A DNA stretch of 15,309 bases from JALYUA01 sp038229875 (GTDB lineage: Bacteria > Acidobacteriota > Thermoanaerobaculia > UBA5066 > Gp7-AA6), in NCBI GenBank assembly GCA_038229875.1, contig JBBROA010000098.1:1-15309 (forward strand). Reading direction: 5' to 3'. Below the pieces are notes generated by a model. The model had not been told where the DNA came from. It did not search any database and saw nothing but the letters and a program-made list of their open reading frames with translations. A program made the position numbers and the translations under genes. Position 1 is the first letter of the stretch; each line of letters begins with the position of its first letter. This document shows positions 5,877-12,978 of the stretch, piece after piece.

Positions 5877-6202
5877 TGAAGAAAAAGACGAAGCTCAGAA
5901 AGAACGACGTGGTCGTGGTGATCGCGGGCAAGGACCGGGGCCGGCAGGGGCGCGTCCTGCGCGTTCTCCCGGCAGCCGACCGCGTGATCGTCGAGCGCGT
6001 CAACATGATCAAGCGCCACACCCGGCCGAACCCGTCGAAGAACATCGCGGGCGGGATCTCGGAGAAGGAAGCCCCTCTCCACATCTCCAACGTGATGCTG
6101 CTCGACCCCGATCGCAGCGTGCCGACCCGGATCGGCCGCCGGCGCGACAAGGATGGAACGCCCGAGCGGTTTGCCAAGAAGAGCGGCGCGGCGCTCGCCT
6201 AG
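5876..6202 (+). CDS. rplX: 50S ribosomal protein L24
   Basis: Encodes 108 residues of L24, an assembly-initiator protein that binds the 5' domain of 23S rRNA near the exit tunnel. A KOW motif is visible at residues 9-32 (KNDVVVVIAGKDRG, RQGRVLRVLP). It is followed by VIVERVNMIKRHTRPN, GGISEKEAPLHISNVMLLDP and PTRIGRRRDKDGTPERFAKKSG, as in the family. The ATG at 5876 shares its A with the rplN TGA, with GGAAG at 5864-5868 giving 7 nt spacing. A GTG at 5873 is in frame but adds only one residue. A 62-nt gap with AACCGAT heptamers follows. Confidence 0.97.
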   Translation: MKKKTKLRKNDVVVVIAGKDRGRQGRVLRVLPAADRVIVERVNMIKRHTRPNPSKNIAGGISEKEAPLHISNVMLLDPDRSVPTRIGRRRDKDGTPERFAKKSGAALA

Positions 6203-6226
6203 ACAGAGCCGAAACTGGAACAGACA

Positions 6227-6254
6227 AACCGATAACCGATAACCGAGAACTGAG
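6227..6254 (+). repeat. Heptamer tract AACCGAT x4
   Basis: The rplX-rplE gap contains AACCGAT, AACCGAT, AACCGAG and AACTGAG in exact 7-nt succession. The units drift one base at a time toward the purine-rich sequence GAGAAGAAG that probably serves as the rplE ribosome binding site. The unit is the complement of the ATCGGT-like tract in the rplW-rplB gap. No coding potential. Confidence 0.8.
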
Positions 6255-6264
6255 AAGAAGTCGC

Positions 6265-6807
6265 ATGGCAACCAGACTGAAAGAGCGCTACAGGAAGGAA
6301 GTCGCCCCGAGCCTCGGCAAGGAGCTCGGGATCGACAACGTGATGGCGATCCCTCGCGTCGAGAAGGTCGTCCTGAACATGGGGCTCGGCGAGGCCGTTG
6401 CCAACCCCAAGGTGCTCGACGGCGCCGTCGACGAGCTCTCGTCGATCGCCGGACAGCGGGCGGTGCTGACGAAGGCCAAGAAGTCGATCGCGACCTACAA
6501 GCTGCGCGAGGGGATGCCCATCGGCGCTCGAGTGACGCTTCGCGGGGACCGCATGTACGACTTTCTCGACCGCCTGATCAACATCGCGCTGCCGCGCGTG
6601 CGCGACTTCCGCGGGGTTCCCACGAAGGCCTTCGACGGCCGCGGGAACTACACGCTCGGCATCAAGGACCATTTCATCTTCCCGGAGATCGACTACGCGA
6701 AGACCGACAAGTCGAAGGGATTGAACGTGACGATCGTGACCACGGCCGGCCGGGATGACCAGGCTCGCCAGCTCTTAAAGGAGCTGGGTATGCCGTTTGG
6801 CAAATAG
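6265..6807 (+). CDS. rplE: 50S ribosomal protein L5
   Basis: Encodes 180 residues, the standard length. L5 binds 5S rRNA with L18 and contacts the P-site tRNA and S13 across the subunit interface. Signatures include NVMAIPRVEKVVLNMGLGEA, AGQRAVLTKAKKSIATYKLREGMPIGARVTLRG, MYDFLDRLINIALPRVRDFRG and GNYTLGIKDHFIFPEIDY, ending with LKELGMPF. The ATG at 6265 follows GAGAAGAAG, which overlaps the end of the AACCGAT heptamer tract. In E. coli S8 represses spc translation at this junction; here the junction is dominated by heptamers and I cannot recognise an S8 site. rpsN follows after 14 nt. Confidence 0.98.
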   Translation: MATRLKERYRKEVAPSLGKELGIDNVMAIPRVEKVVLNMGLGEAVANPKVLDGAVDELSSIAGQRAVLTKAKKSIATYKLREGMPIGARVTLRGDRMYDFLDRLINIALPRVRDFRGVPTKAFDGRGNYTLGIKDHFIFPEIDYAKTDKSKGLNVTIVTTAGRDDQARQLLKELGMPFGK

Positions 6808-6821
6808 CAGGGGATAGACAC

Positions 6822-7007
6822 ATGGCAAGAAGGGCGATGCGAGTCAAGGCGGCGAGGAAGCCGAAGTTCATGACGCGGACCGTGCGGCGCTGCCGGGTCT
6901 GCGGGCGCGCCAGGAGCGTGCTCCGCAAGTTCCAGCTCTGCCGAATCTGTTTCCGGCAGAACGCGAACCTGGGGTATCTGCCGGGAGTGAGGAAGGCGTC
7001 ATGGTGA
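6822..7007 (+). CDS. rpsN: 30S ribosomal protein S14, zinc-binding type
   Basis: Encodes 61 residues, the short C+ form of S14 with a complete zinc ribbon: CRVC at residues 24-27 and CRIC at 40-43. S14 is a late-assembling 30S head protein near S3 and S10. The C-terminal FRQNANLGYLPGVRKASW matches the family ending that includes KASW. Organisms often keep a zinc-free long paralogue elsewhere for zinc limitation; none is visible here. The ATG at 6822 has AGGGGAT about 8 nt upstream. The stop overlaps the rpsH start by 7 nt. Confidence 0.97.
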   Translation: MARRAMRVKAARKPKFMTRTVRRCRVCGRARSVLRKFQLCRICFRQNANLGYLPGVRKASW

Positions 7008-7423
7008 AGGCTCGAAAAGTCTCGACCACAACGGGAGATCCGATCAGCGATCTCTTGAACCGGCTGCGCAACGGCATGACCGCGGGCCACGAGCGCGTGG
7101 AAATGCCGGCGTCGCGGCTCCGGGAAGATCTTCTCCGAGTCCTGGCCGAAGAGGGTTACATCGCTTCCTATCGGCGGGTCGACGAGAAGGGCCGCCCGTG
7201 GCTGCGCGTCGGGTTGAAGTACGACCCGGAAGGCGAGCCGATCGTGACCGGGTTGGAGCGCGTGTCGCGCCCCGGCCGGCGCGTCTATTCCGCGGCCAAG
7301 GAGATCCCCGAGGTGCTCGGGGGACTCGGGATTTCGATCGTGTCCACGTCGAAGGGAATCGTCACCGGCAAGGCGGCGCGCGAGTCGCGCCTCGGCGGCG
7401 AGATCCTCTGCAATATCTGGTAA
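7001..7423 (+). CDS. rpsH: 30S ribosomal protein S8
   Basis: Encodes 140 residues against about 130 in E. coli; the extra residues are a basic N-terminal stretch before DPISDLLNRLRNG. S8 is a primary 16S rRNA-binding protein of the 30S platform and the spc operon repressor in E. coli. Other signatures are LREDLLRVLAEEGYIASY, LKYDPEG, GLERVSRPGRRVY and LGISIVSTSKGIVTGKAAR, ending with GGEILCNIW. The ATG at 7001 lies inside the end of rpsN (7-nt overlap), with GAGGAAGG at 6989-6996. A GTG at 7004 would be a GTGA overlap and is a possible alternative start. Confidence 0.97.
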   Translation: MVKARKVSTTTGDPISDLLNRLRNGMTAGHERVEMPASRLREDLLRVLAEEGYIASYRRVDEKGRPWLRVGLKYDPEGEPIVTGLERVSRPGRRVYSAAKEIPEVLGGLGISIVSTSKGIVTGKAARESRLGGEILCNIW

Positions 7424-7445
7424 TGCCGGAAATGAGAGAGACCCC

Positions 7446-7988
7446 ATGTCACGCGTAGGAAAAATGCCGGTCCTGATCCCGAAAGGGGTCGATGTGAAGA
7501 CGGAGGGGGACACGGTGCGGGTCAAGGGTCCCAAGGGGGATCTGACGACGCGCGTGCCCGCCGGGGTCACGGTCGCGATCGAGAATGGCGAGATCCGCTT
7601 TTCGCGCTCGAACGACGAGCCCCAGCAGCGGGCCTTCCATGGTCTTCTTCGCGCCCTGGTCGCCAACAACGTGGAAGGGGTCACGAAGGGTTTCAGCAAG
7701 GAGCTCGAAATCGTGGGGGTCGGCTACAAGGCGGAAGTGAAGCCCAAGTCGATCGTGTTCTCGCTCGGATACTCGCATCCGGTGAACTTCCCGATCCCGG
7801 ACGGGATCACGGTGAACCTCGACGCGAAGGCCGGCAAGCTGACGGTCTCAGGCGCCGACCGGCAGAAAGTCGGCCAGACGGCCGCCGAGATCCGGAAGCT
7901 GCGTGTTCCCGACCCTTACAAGGCGAAGGGGATCAAGTACGCGAACGAGGTCATCCGGCGCAAGGTCGGAAAGGCGGGCGGAAAGTAA
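7446..7988 (+). CDS. rplF: 50S ribosomal protein L6
   Basis: Encodes 180 residues, normal for L6, a two-domain protein at the base of the L7/L12 stalk near the factor-binding and sarcin-ricin region. SRVGKMPVLIPKGVDV opens the protein, followed by VRVKGPKGDLTTRVP and RAFHGLLRALVANNVEGVTKGF. The second-domain signature is YSHPVNFPIPDGI, and it ends with the L6 signature VPDPYKAKGIKYANEVIRRKVGKAG. The ATG at 7446 follows a GAGAGAG stretch at 7434-7440. It is 22 nt after rpsH and 3 nt before rplR. Confidence 0.98.
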   Translation: MSRVGKMPVLIPKGVDVKTEGDTVRVKGPKGDLTTRVPAGVTVAIENGEIRFSRSNDEPQQRAFHGLLRALVANNVEGVTKGFSKELEIVGVGYKAEVKPKSIVFSLGYSHPVNFPIPDGITVNLDAKAGKLTVSGADRQKVGQTAAEIRKLRVPDPYKAKGIKYANEVIRRKVGKAGGK

Positions 7989-7991
7989 GCC

Positions 7992-8357
7992 ATGAAAGCG
8001 CAACAGAGGATCGAATCGCGACGCCGGGTGCGCGTGCGCATCCGCGAGAAGGTCAAAGGCTCGGGCGCGCGCCCGCGCCTTGCGGTCTTCAAGAGCGGGC
8101 GTCACATCTACGCACAAGTGATCGACGACGCGAGCGGGCACACGGTTGCCCATGCGTCCTCGGTCGAAGCGGATCTCCGGAAGGCTCCCAAGGCGGGCGC
8201 GAACGTCGCGACCGCCGAGCGCGTCGGCGAGCTCGTCGCCGCCCGCGCCAAAGAGAAGGGCATTCTGAAAGTCGTCTTCGATCGGGGCGGGTACATCTAC
8301 CACGGCAAGGTCCGCGCCCTCGCCGATGCCGCCCGCAAGGGCGGTCTGGAGTTCTAG
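7992..8357 (+). CDS. rplR: 50S ribosomal protein L18
   Basis: Encodes 121 residues, the family norm. L18 binds 5S rRNA with L5 and attaches it to the central protuberance. RRVRVRIREKVKGSGARPRLAVFKSGRHIYAQVIDD is the typical N-terminal basic region and first strand. The later part shows VGELVAARAKEKGI and the signature VVFDRGGYIYHGKVRALADAARKGGLEF. The ATG at 7992 is 3 nt after the rplF stop, with GGAAAG at the end of rplF as ribosome binding site. It is followed by a 16-nt gap containing a tiny possible reading frame before rpsE. Confidence 0.98.
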   Translation: MKAQQRIESRRRVRVRIREKVKGSGARPRLAVFKSGRHIYAQVIDDASGHTVAHASSVEADLRKAPKAGANVATAERVGELVAARAKEKGILKVVFDRGGYIYHGKVRALADAARKGGLEF

Positions 8358-8373
8358 CCATGAAGGAAATCCG

Positions 8374-8928
8374 ATGAGCAGCAACCGGGGAGGCGGCCCG
8401 CGCCCGCCGCGCGAGCGGGAAAAAGAGCGCGACGCCCAGGGGCGCGAGTTGATCGACCGCGTGGTCCACATCAACCGCGTCACCAAGGTCGTCAAGGGCG
8501 GCAAGAACTTCTCGTTCTCCGCGCTCGTGGTCGTCGGCGACGGCCAGGGCCGCGTGGGCTACGGGTCCGGGAAGGCCAAGGAAGTTCCGATGGCGATCAA
8601 GAAGGGCATCGAGATGGCGAAGAAGAACATGCAGGCGATCAGCTTGCGCGGTTCGACGATTCCGCACGCCATCATCGGACGGTTCGGAGCGGGCCGCGTC
8701 CTGTTGAAGCCCGCGGCCAAGGGAACCGGAGTCATCGCGGGCGGACCGGTCCGAGCGGTGCTCGAGTCCGTCGGCATCGCGGACATCCTGACCAAATCAC
8801 TGCGCACCACCAACCCGCACAACGTCATCAAGGCGACGATGGACGGATTGACCCGGCTGCGCAATGCCGACGAAATGAAGAAGCGTCGCGGCGCGCCCGG
8901 CGAAAAGCTGGAGGCCGAAGCGTCATGA
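8374..8928 (+). CDS. rpsE: 30S ribosomal protein S5
   Basis: Encodes 184 residues. S5 helps form the mRNA entry tunnel and affects decoding fidelity. A Gly/Arg/Pro-rich N-terminal stretch precedes ELIDRVVHINRVTKVVKGGKN and the double-stranded RNA-binding fold FSFSALVVVGDGQGRVGYG. KAKEVPMAIKKGIEMAKKN, GRFGAGRVLLKPA, GTGVIAGGPVRAVLESVGI and DILTKSLRTTNPHNVIKATMDGL follow, all typical. The ATG at 8374 has AAGGAA at 8363-8368, 5 nt away; an earlier in-frame start at 8326 would run through rplR and is rejected. The TGA overlaps the rpmD start as ATGA. Confidence 0.97.
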   Translation: MSSNRGGGPRPPREREKERDAQGRELIDRVVHINRVTKVVKGGKNFSFSALVVVGDGQGRVGYGSGKAKEVPMAIKKGIEMAKKNMQAISLRGSTIPHAIIGRFGAGRVLLKPAAKGTGVIAGGPVRAVLESVGIADILTKSLRTTNPHNVIKATMDGLTRLRNADEMKKRRGAPGEKLEAEAS

Positions 8929-9146
8929 ACGCCGAACGCAAGAACGAAAAGACCGGGGAGAAATCGGACAAGCGACTCACGCTGAAGCTCGTCCGCAGCG
9001 GAATCTGCACTCCCAAGGATCAGAAGGCGACCCTCCGAAGCCTCGGTCTGCGCCGTATGGGGCAGCAGGTCGAACGCCCGGACGATGCCGCCATCCGGGG
9101 CATGGTCCTGAAGGTCAGGCACCTGGTTGAAATCGTAAAGGGCTGA
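8925..9146 (+). CDS. rpmD: 50S ribosomal protein L30
   Basis: Encodes 73 residues, longer than the usual 60 because of a charged N-terminal extension of about 16 residues. The L30 core is LTLKLVRSGICTPKDQKATLRSLGLRRMGQQVERPDD followed by RGMVLKVRHLVEIV, with the typical GLRR and HLV motifs. L30 binds 23S rRNA in the 50S subunit. It is one of the few non-universal ribosomal proteins in bacteria, so its presence is mildly informative. The ATG at 8925 overlaps the rpsE stop as ATGA, suggesting coupled translation. rplO follows after 3 nt. Confidence 0.95.
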   Translation: MNAERKNEKTGEKSDKRLTLKLVRSGICTPKDQKATLRSLGLRRMGQQVERPDDAAIRGMVLKVRHLVEIVKG

Positions 9147-9149
9147 GAC

Positions 9150-9815
9150 ATGGTCGAGAAAAAGGGATCGAAGAAGCCGTCTGTCCCAGCCTCCCGGGGA
9201 AAGACGACGGCGAAGGGGAAGGCCAGCGGCGGCAAGAGCGAAAAGACCGCGAAGGCGGCCGCCCCCGCGAGGAAGAAAGCTTCGGGAGCTCACGCGCCCG
9301 CGGCGGCTGCGGCTCGTCCGCCACGGCGCGAGCGTCCGGCGGTCGCGGCGTCGGACAACCGTCCCCCGGCGCTCGGAATTCATGATCTCCGTCCGGCGCC
9401 CGGATCTACCCACTATAAGAAGCGGCTCGGCCGAGGCCCCGGCAGCGGACACGGCAAGACGGCGGGGCGCGGTAACAAGGGCCAGAAGTCGCGAAGCGGC
9501 TATCGGCACCAGCGCGGGTTCGAAGGCGGCCAGATGCCGCTGCACCGCCGGGTGCCCAAGCGCGGCTTTACCAACATTTTCCGCGTGGAATACGACATCG
9601 TCAATCTCTCGGACCTCGACCGCTTCGAAGCGGGACAGGCCGTCAACCCCGAGACCCTGGCCGCGCTGCGCCTCGCGCGCAAGAACAAGCGGATCAAGAT
9701 CCTCGGAGACGGGGACATCGGGAAGGCGCTGACGATCTCCGCGCATAAATTCTCGGCGAGCGCCCAGGCCAAGATCGAAGCCGCGGGCGGCCGCTGCGAG
9801 GTGATCTCGAATTGA
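9150..9815 (+). CDS. rplO: 50S ribosomal protein L15 with long N-terminal extension
   Basis: Encodes 221 residues, while L15 is normally about 145. The core starts at residue 77 (IHDLRPAPGSTHYKKRLGRG) and continues with GPGSGHGKTAGRGNKGQKSRSG, FEGGQMPLHRRVPKRGF and VNLSDLDRF, ending in the conserved IEAAGG. L15 is a late 50S assembly protein. The first 76 residues are low complexity, rich in Lys, Ala, Pro, Gly, Ser and Arg, with no predicted fold by eye. I see no in-frame ATG, GTG or TTG near the core that could be the real start, and the ATG at 9150 has AAAGGG 9 nt upstream right after rpmD. The extension therefore appears genuine. The TGA stop overlaps the secY TTG. Confidence 0.94.
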   Translation: MVEKKGSKKPSVPASRGKTTAKGKASGGKSEKTAKAAAPARKKASGAHAPAAAAARPPRRERPAVAASDNRPPALGIHDLRPAPGSTHYKKRLGRGPGSGHGKTAGRGNKGQKSRSGYRHQRGFEGGQMPLHRRVPKRGFTNIFRVEYDIVNLSDLDRFEAGQAVNPETLAALRLARKNKRIKILGDGDIGKALTISAHKFSASAQAKIEAAGGRCEVISN

Positions 9816-11200
9816 GCGCACTCCAGAGTTTCGCGAACATCTTCAGCGTACCGGACTTGCGCAAGCGGGTTCTGTTCACGTTTCTCATGCTGGCGATCTA
9901 CCGGCTTGGGGCGCACATCCCGACGCCGGGCGTGGATCCGACGGCGATCAACGAGTTTTTCAAGGCTTCGGCGGGATCGCTGTTCGGGTTCCTCGACATC
10001 TTCTCCGGCGGAGCGCTGCGGAGGCTGTCGGTCTTCGCGCTCGGGATCATGCCGTACATCTCAGCCTCGATCATTCTCCAGCTCCTGACCGTCGTTTGGC
10101 CGTACCTCGAGAAGCTCTCCAAAGAGGGCGAGATGGGCCGCAAAAAGATCACCCAGTACACGCGGTACGGAACGGTCCTCCTTTCGTTCGTACAGGCCAC
10201 GGGCATTGCGCTCTGGCTCGAGAAGCAGGCCGCGCCCGGCGGAGCGCACCTCGTGCCGCATCCCGGCTGGGCATTCCGCCTGATGACCGTTCTCACTCTG
10301 ACGACCGGGACCATCTTCATCATGTGGCTCGGCGAGCAGATCACCGAGCGCGGCATCGGGAACGGGATCTCTCTCATCATTTTCGCGGGCATCGTCGTCG
10401 GACTGCCGCGCGCGATCTTCACCCTGTTCGACCAGATCCGGACCGGGAACATCTCGATCCTGACGATCCTCTTCGTGCTGGTGTTCATGTGCGGGATCGT
10501 GGCGCTCATCGTCTTCGTCGAGCGCGCCCAGAGACGGATCCCCGTCCAGTACGCCAAGCGCGTCGTCGGCCGGAAGGTCTACGGCGGGCAGAACACGTAT
10601 TTGCCGCTGCGTGTCAACACCGGCGGCGTCATCCCCATCATCTTCGCCATCTCGATCATCCAGATCCCTTATTACTTCTCGAACTTCATCGGCGCCGACT
10701 GGATGAAACGCGTGGCCGGCTCGCTGTCCCAGGGGCAGCCGCTCTATGTGATCCTGTACGCCGTCGGGATCCTCTTCTTCTGCTACTTCTACACGTCGAT
10801 CGTTTTCAATCCGACGGACACCGCGGACAACATGCGCAAGTACGGCGGATTCATCCCGGGCATCCGGCCCGGACGCAAGACGGCGGACTACATCGACGTC
10901 GTCCTTTCGAGGCTGACGCTCGTCGGCGCGGTGTACCTGACCTTCGTGGCGCTCCTGCCGGAGTTTCTGGCGAGCGGGTTCAAGGTCCAGGGCATTCCGT
11001 TCATCGGTCCCGGTCTCGACACCCTGCTACCCCGGTTCTTCACGCAGGGGTTCGGGTTCAACTTCTACTTCGGCGGCACGTCCCTTCTGATCGTCGTCGG
11101 CGTGGCGATGGACACCGTCCAGCAGGTCGAATCCAAGCTGGTCGAGCACCACTACACCGGGTTTCTGAAGAAGAGCCGGATCCGGGGCCGGCGGGTCTGA
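9812..11200 (+). CDS. secY: Preprotein translocase subunit SecY
   Basis: Encodes 462 residues of SecY, the inner-membrane channel of the SecYEG translocon. About ten hydrophobic membrane segments are visible. After the N-terminal VPDLRKRVLFTFLMLAIYR come the plug and early channel region with GGALRRLSVFALGIMPYISASIILQLL, and KEGEMGRKKITQYTRY. The cytoplasmic loops contain AQRRIPVQYAKRVVGRK and LPLRVNTGGVIPIIFA, then FNPTDTADNMRKYGGFIPGIRPG, and the protein ends KSRIRGRRV. The start is TTG at 9812, which overlaps the rplO stop (TTGA). It is supported by GAGGTGA at 9798-9804 with 7 nt spacing and by the correct distance to the DLRKR motif. adk begins on the last base of its stop. Confidence 0.97.
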   Translation: MSALQSFANIFSVPDLRKRVLFTFLMLAIYRLGAHIPTPGVDPTAINEFFKASAGSLFGFLDIFSGGALRRLSVFALGIMPYISASIILQLLTVVWPYLEKLSKEGEMGRKKITQYTRYGTVLLSFVQATGIALWLEKQAAPGGAHLVPHPGWAFRLMTVLTLTTGTIFIMWLGEQITERGIGNGISLIIFAGIVVGLPRAIFTLFDQIRTGNISILTILFVLVFMCGIVALIVFVERAQRRIPVQYAKRVVGRKVYGGQNTYLPLRVNTGGVIPIIFAISIIQIPYYFSNFIGADWMKRVAGSLSQGQPLYVILYAVGILFFCYFYTSIVFNPTDTADNMRKYGGFIPGIRPGRKTADYIDVVLSRLTLVGAVYLTFVALLPEFLASGFKVQGIPFIGPGLDTLLPRFFTQGFGFNFYFGGTSLLIVVGVAMDTVQQVESKLVEHHYTGFLKKSRIRGRRV

Positions 11201-11802
11201 TGCGGATCATCTTTCTGGGCCCTCCCGGCAGCGGGAAGGGCACGCAGGCGAAGCTGCTTTCGGAGCGGCTCCAGGTTCCGGCGATCTCGACGGGCGAGAT
11301 CTTGCGGGGTGCCGTCCGCGCGGGGACGCCTCTCGGCCTGCAGGCCAAAGCCACCATGGAGGCGGGCGAGCTCGTGTCCGACGATTTGATGGTCGCCCTC
11401 ATCCGGGACCGCGTCGCGGAGAAGGACGCGTCCAACGGCTTCATCCTCGACGGCTTTCCGAGGACCGTCGAGCAGGCGGAGGCCTTAGACCGCATCGTGA
11501 CCGGGAATGGCCCGGGTCTTTCGATGGTTTTGAATCTCTCGGTTCCCGAGGCGGTCATCGTCGACCGTCTGCATGGACGCTCCAAGGAAGAAGGCCGGGC
11601 GGACGACCGTCCCGACACCATCCTGGAGCGGCTGCGCGTGTACCACCAGAAAACGGAGCCTCTGGCGGATTTCTACCGGACCCGGCGGCTCCTCGCGGAC
11701 GTGGACGGCATGGGCGACGTTTCCGACATCTCAGAACGCATCGACCAGGCGCTCTCCGTGCCCCGGTCCGCCGCCGCAGGGCAGGCTCGGGGCCGCGCGT
11801 GA
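11200..11802 (+). CDS. adk: Adenylate kinase, short-lid type
   Basis: Encodes 200 residues of cytoplasmic adenylate kinase, which interconverts ATP + AMP and 2 ADP. The P-loop GPPGSGKG is at residues 7-14, the AMP-binding region shows STGEILR and the conserved DGFPRT is at 84-89. The lid is the short form: RLHGRSKEEGRADD is followed directly by ERLRVYHQKTEPLADFY, without the approximately 30-residue lid insertion and its zinc cysteines. The last 12 or so residues are Ala/Arg-rich and not conserved. The ATG at 11200 shares its A with the secY TGA. The same frame is open far upstream, but that is a shadow of secY. The TGA overlaps the map start as GTGA. Confidence 0.97.
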   Translation: MRIIFLGPPGSGKGTQAKLLSERLQVPAISTGEILRGAVRAGTPLGLQAKATMEAGELVSDDLMVALIRDRVAEKDASNGFILDGFPRTVEQAEALDRIVTGNGPGLSMVLNLSVPEAVIVDRLHGRSKEEGRADDRPDTILERLRVYHQKTEPLADFYRTRRLLADVDGMGDVSDISERIDQALSVPRSAAAGQARGRA

Positions 11803-12584
11803 TCACGATCCGCAGCGAAAAGGAGCTCGCGCTCCTCGAAGAGGCATCGCTCGTGGTCCTCGAAACCCTGGAGCTCATTGCGAAGGTGCTCGCTCCGGGC
11901 GTGACGACCGATGAGCTCGACCGTCTGGCGGAGGCCGAGATCCGCCGCCGGGGCGCGAAACCCGCATTTCTGGGTTACCGCGGCTACCCGAAGACTCTCT
12001 GCACCTCCGTCAATGACGAGGTCGTGCACGGAATCCCGGGCAAGCGCGCGTTAAAAGACGGCGACATCGTCGGGGTCGACTGCGGAGCAATCGTCGGCGG
12101 CTACTTCGGCGACGCCTCCCGCACGATGCCGGTCGGGACGATCGATCCCGAGAAGGCCGAGCTGCTCGAGGTCACTCGCAAGGGGCTCGAGGCCGGCATT
12201 GCCGCGGCGAAGCCGGGCAACCGGGTTTCGGACATCGGTGCCGCAGTCGAGGCCGTCGCGCTCCCGCACGGGTACGGGGTGGTCCGCGATTTCGTCGGGC
12301 ATGGAGTCGGGACGGCGCTCCACGAGGAGCCGCAGATCCCGAACTACGGACCCGGCGGGCGGGGGAGCCTCCTTCGCGCCGGAATGGTCATCGCGATCGA
12401 GCCGATGTTCAATCTCGGCCGGGCCGAGGTGAGCACCGACAAGGACGGCTGGACCGTCCGGACCCGCGACGGCAGCGCATCGGCGCACTTCGAGAACACC
12501 GTGGCGATCGAGGCGGACGGCGCGGTCGTCCTCGGGCTTGGGAGGCTCTCGCGCCGGGGCGAGCGCAGCGCGGTGGCTTCGTAA
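11799..12584 (+). CDS. map: Methionine aminopeptidase type I
   Basis: Encodes 261 residues of type I methionine aminopeptidase, the metalloenzyme that removes the initiator methionine from nascent proteins after deformylation. All five metal ligands are visible: Asp94 (GVDCG), Asp105 (GDASRT), His168 (VGHGVG), Glu201 (AIEPMF) and Glu232 (FENTVAI), along with the catalytic-region His77 in EVVHGIP. The N-terminus lacks the SH3-binding zinc fingers of longer forms, as expected for bacteria. The C-terminal 15 or so residues are a non-conserved tail. The GTG start at 11799 overlaps the adk stop as GTGA and gives the typical IRSEKEL N-terminus. The TAA stop shares a base with the infA ATG. Confidence 0.97.
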   Translation: MITIRSEKELALLEEASLVVLETLELIAKVLAPGVTTDELDRLAEAEIRRRGAKPAFLGYRGYPKTLCTSVNDEVVHGIPGKRALKDGDIVGVDCGAIVGGYFGDASRTMPVGTIDPEKAELLEVTRKGLEAGIAAAKPGNRVSDIGAAVEAVALPHGYGVVRDFVGHGVGTALHEEPQIPNYGPGGRGSLLRAGMVIAIEPMFNLGRAEVSTDKDGWTVRTRDGSASAHFENTVAIEADGAVVLGLGRLSRRGERSAVAS

Positions 12585-12802
12585 TGTCCAAAGAAGAGGC
12601 GATCGAAGTCATGGCCACGGTGGTCGAACCCCTGCCGAACGCGATGTTCCGGGTGGAGCTCGAGAACAAGCACCAGGTGCTGGCGCACATCTCGGGGAAG
12701 ATGCGGAAGAACTTCATCCGGATCCTTCCGGGCGACAAGGTCTTAGTCGAGCTGTCCCCGTATGACCTGACCCGCGGCCGGATCATCTACCGCTACAAAT
12801 AA
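12584..12802 (+). CDS. infA: Translation initiation factor IF-1
   Basis: Encodes 72 residues, the exact usual length. IF-1 is an S1-like OB-fold protein that blocks the 30S A site during initiation. SKEEAIEVMATVVEPLPNAMFRVELENKHQVLAHISGKMRKNFIRILPGDKV is the standard core, closing with LVELSPYDLTRGRIIYRYK. Compared with E. coli, it has the common bacterial ending YDLTRGRI. The ATG at 12584 uses the last A of the map TAA. Its position between map and rpmJ is the common bacterial arrangement. A 33-nt gap with a 9-nt direct repeat follows. Confidence 0.98.
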   Translation: MSKEEAIEVMATVVEPLPNAMFRVELENKHQVLAHISGKMRKNFIRILPGDKVLVELSPYDLTRGRIIYRYK

Positions 12803-12824
12803 CGAGAGAACCCACCGAGAGAAC
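12803..12824 (+). repeat. Direct repeat CGAGAGAAC before rpmJ
   Basis: The infA-rpmJ gap carries CGAGAGAAC twice, at 12803-12811 and 12816-12824, separated by CCAC. The second copy continues as ACGAGGAAG, which provides the rpmJ ribosome binding site. A similar AGAGAACAC-(TC)-GAGGA string precedes rpsK at 13450-13465. It is probably a diverged duplicated leader segment; the function is unknown. Confidence 0.6.
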
Positions 12825-12835
12825 ACGAGGAAGCC

Positions 12836-12949
12836 ATGAAGGTCAGAGCGTCGGTCAAGAAAATCTGCGTCAAGTGCAAGGTCGTTCATCGCAAGGGGGT
12901 CGTTCGAGTGATCTGCTCGATCCCCAAACACAAGCAGAGGCAAGGATAA
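12836..12949 (+). CDS. rpmJ: 50S ribosomal protein L36
   Basis: Encodes 37 residues, a typical short L36, too small for ordinary open-frame listing. L36 is a zinc-ribbon protein that stabilises 23S rRNA in the 50S subunit. The start MKVRASVKKICVKCKVV is diagnostic, and the zinc ligands Cys11, Cys14, Cys27 and His32 are all present (C-x2-C-x12-C-x4-H). It ends KHKQRQG as in many bacteria. The ATG at 12836 follows GAGGAAG at 12827-12833. It closes the spc block; a 72-nt gap with a GCTGANA heptamer tract separates it from rpsM. Confidence 0.97.
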   Translation: MKVRASVKKICVKCKVVHRKGVVRVICSIPKHKQRQG

Positions 12950-12978
12950 AGGCATCGGCGAGAGGCTCCAGTCTCCGG

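Noticed and set aside
8559..9821. 420-codon minus-strand open frame over rpsE, rpmD and rplO
   Set aside because: Same composition effect; its peptide is Arg/Ala/Leu-rich with no family motif, and it is antisense to three certain genes.
10096..11199. Long upstream part of the adk reading frame inside secY
   Set aside because: Arg/His/Asp-rich out-of-frame translation of secY; adenylate kinase starts at 11200 with a normal N-terminus.
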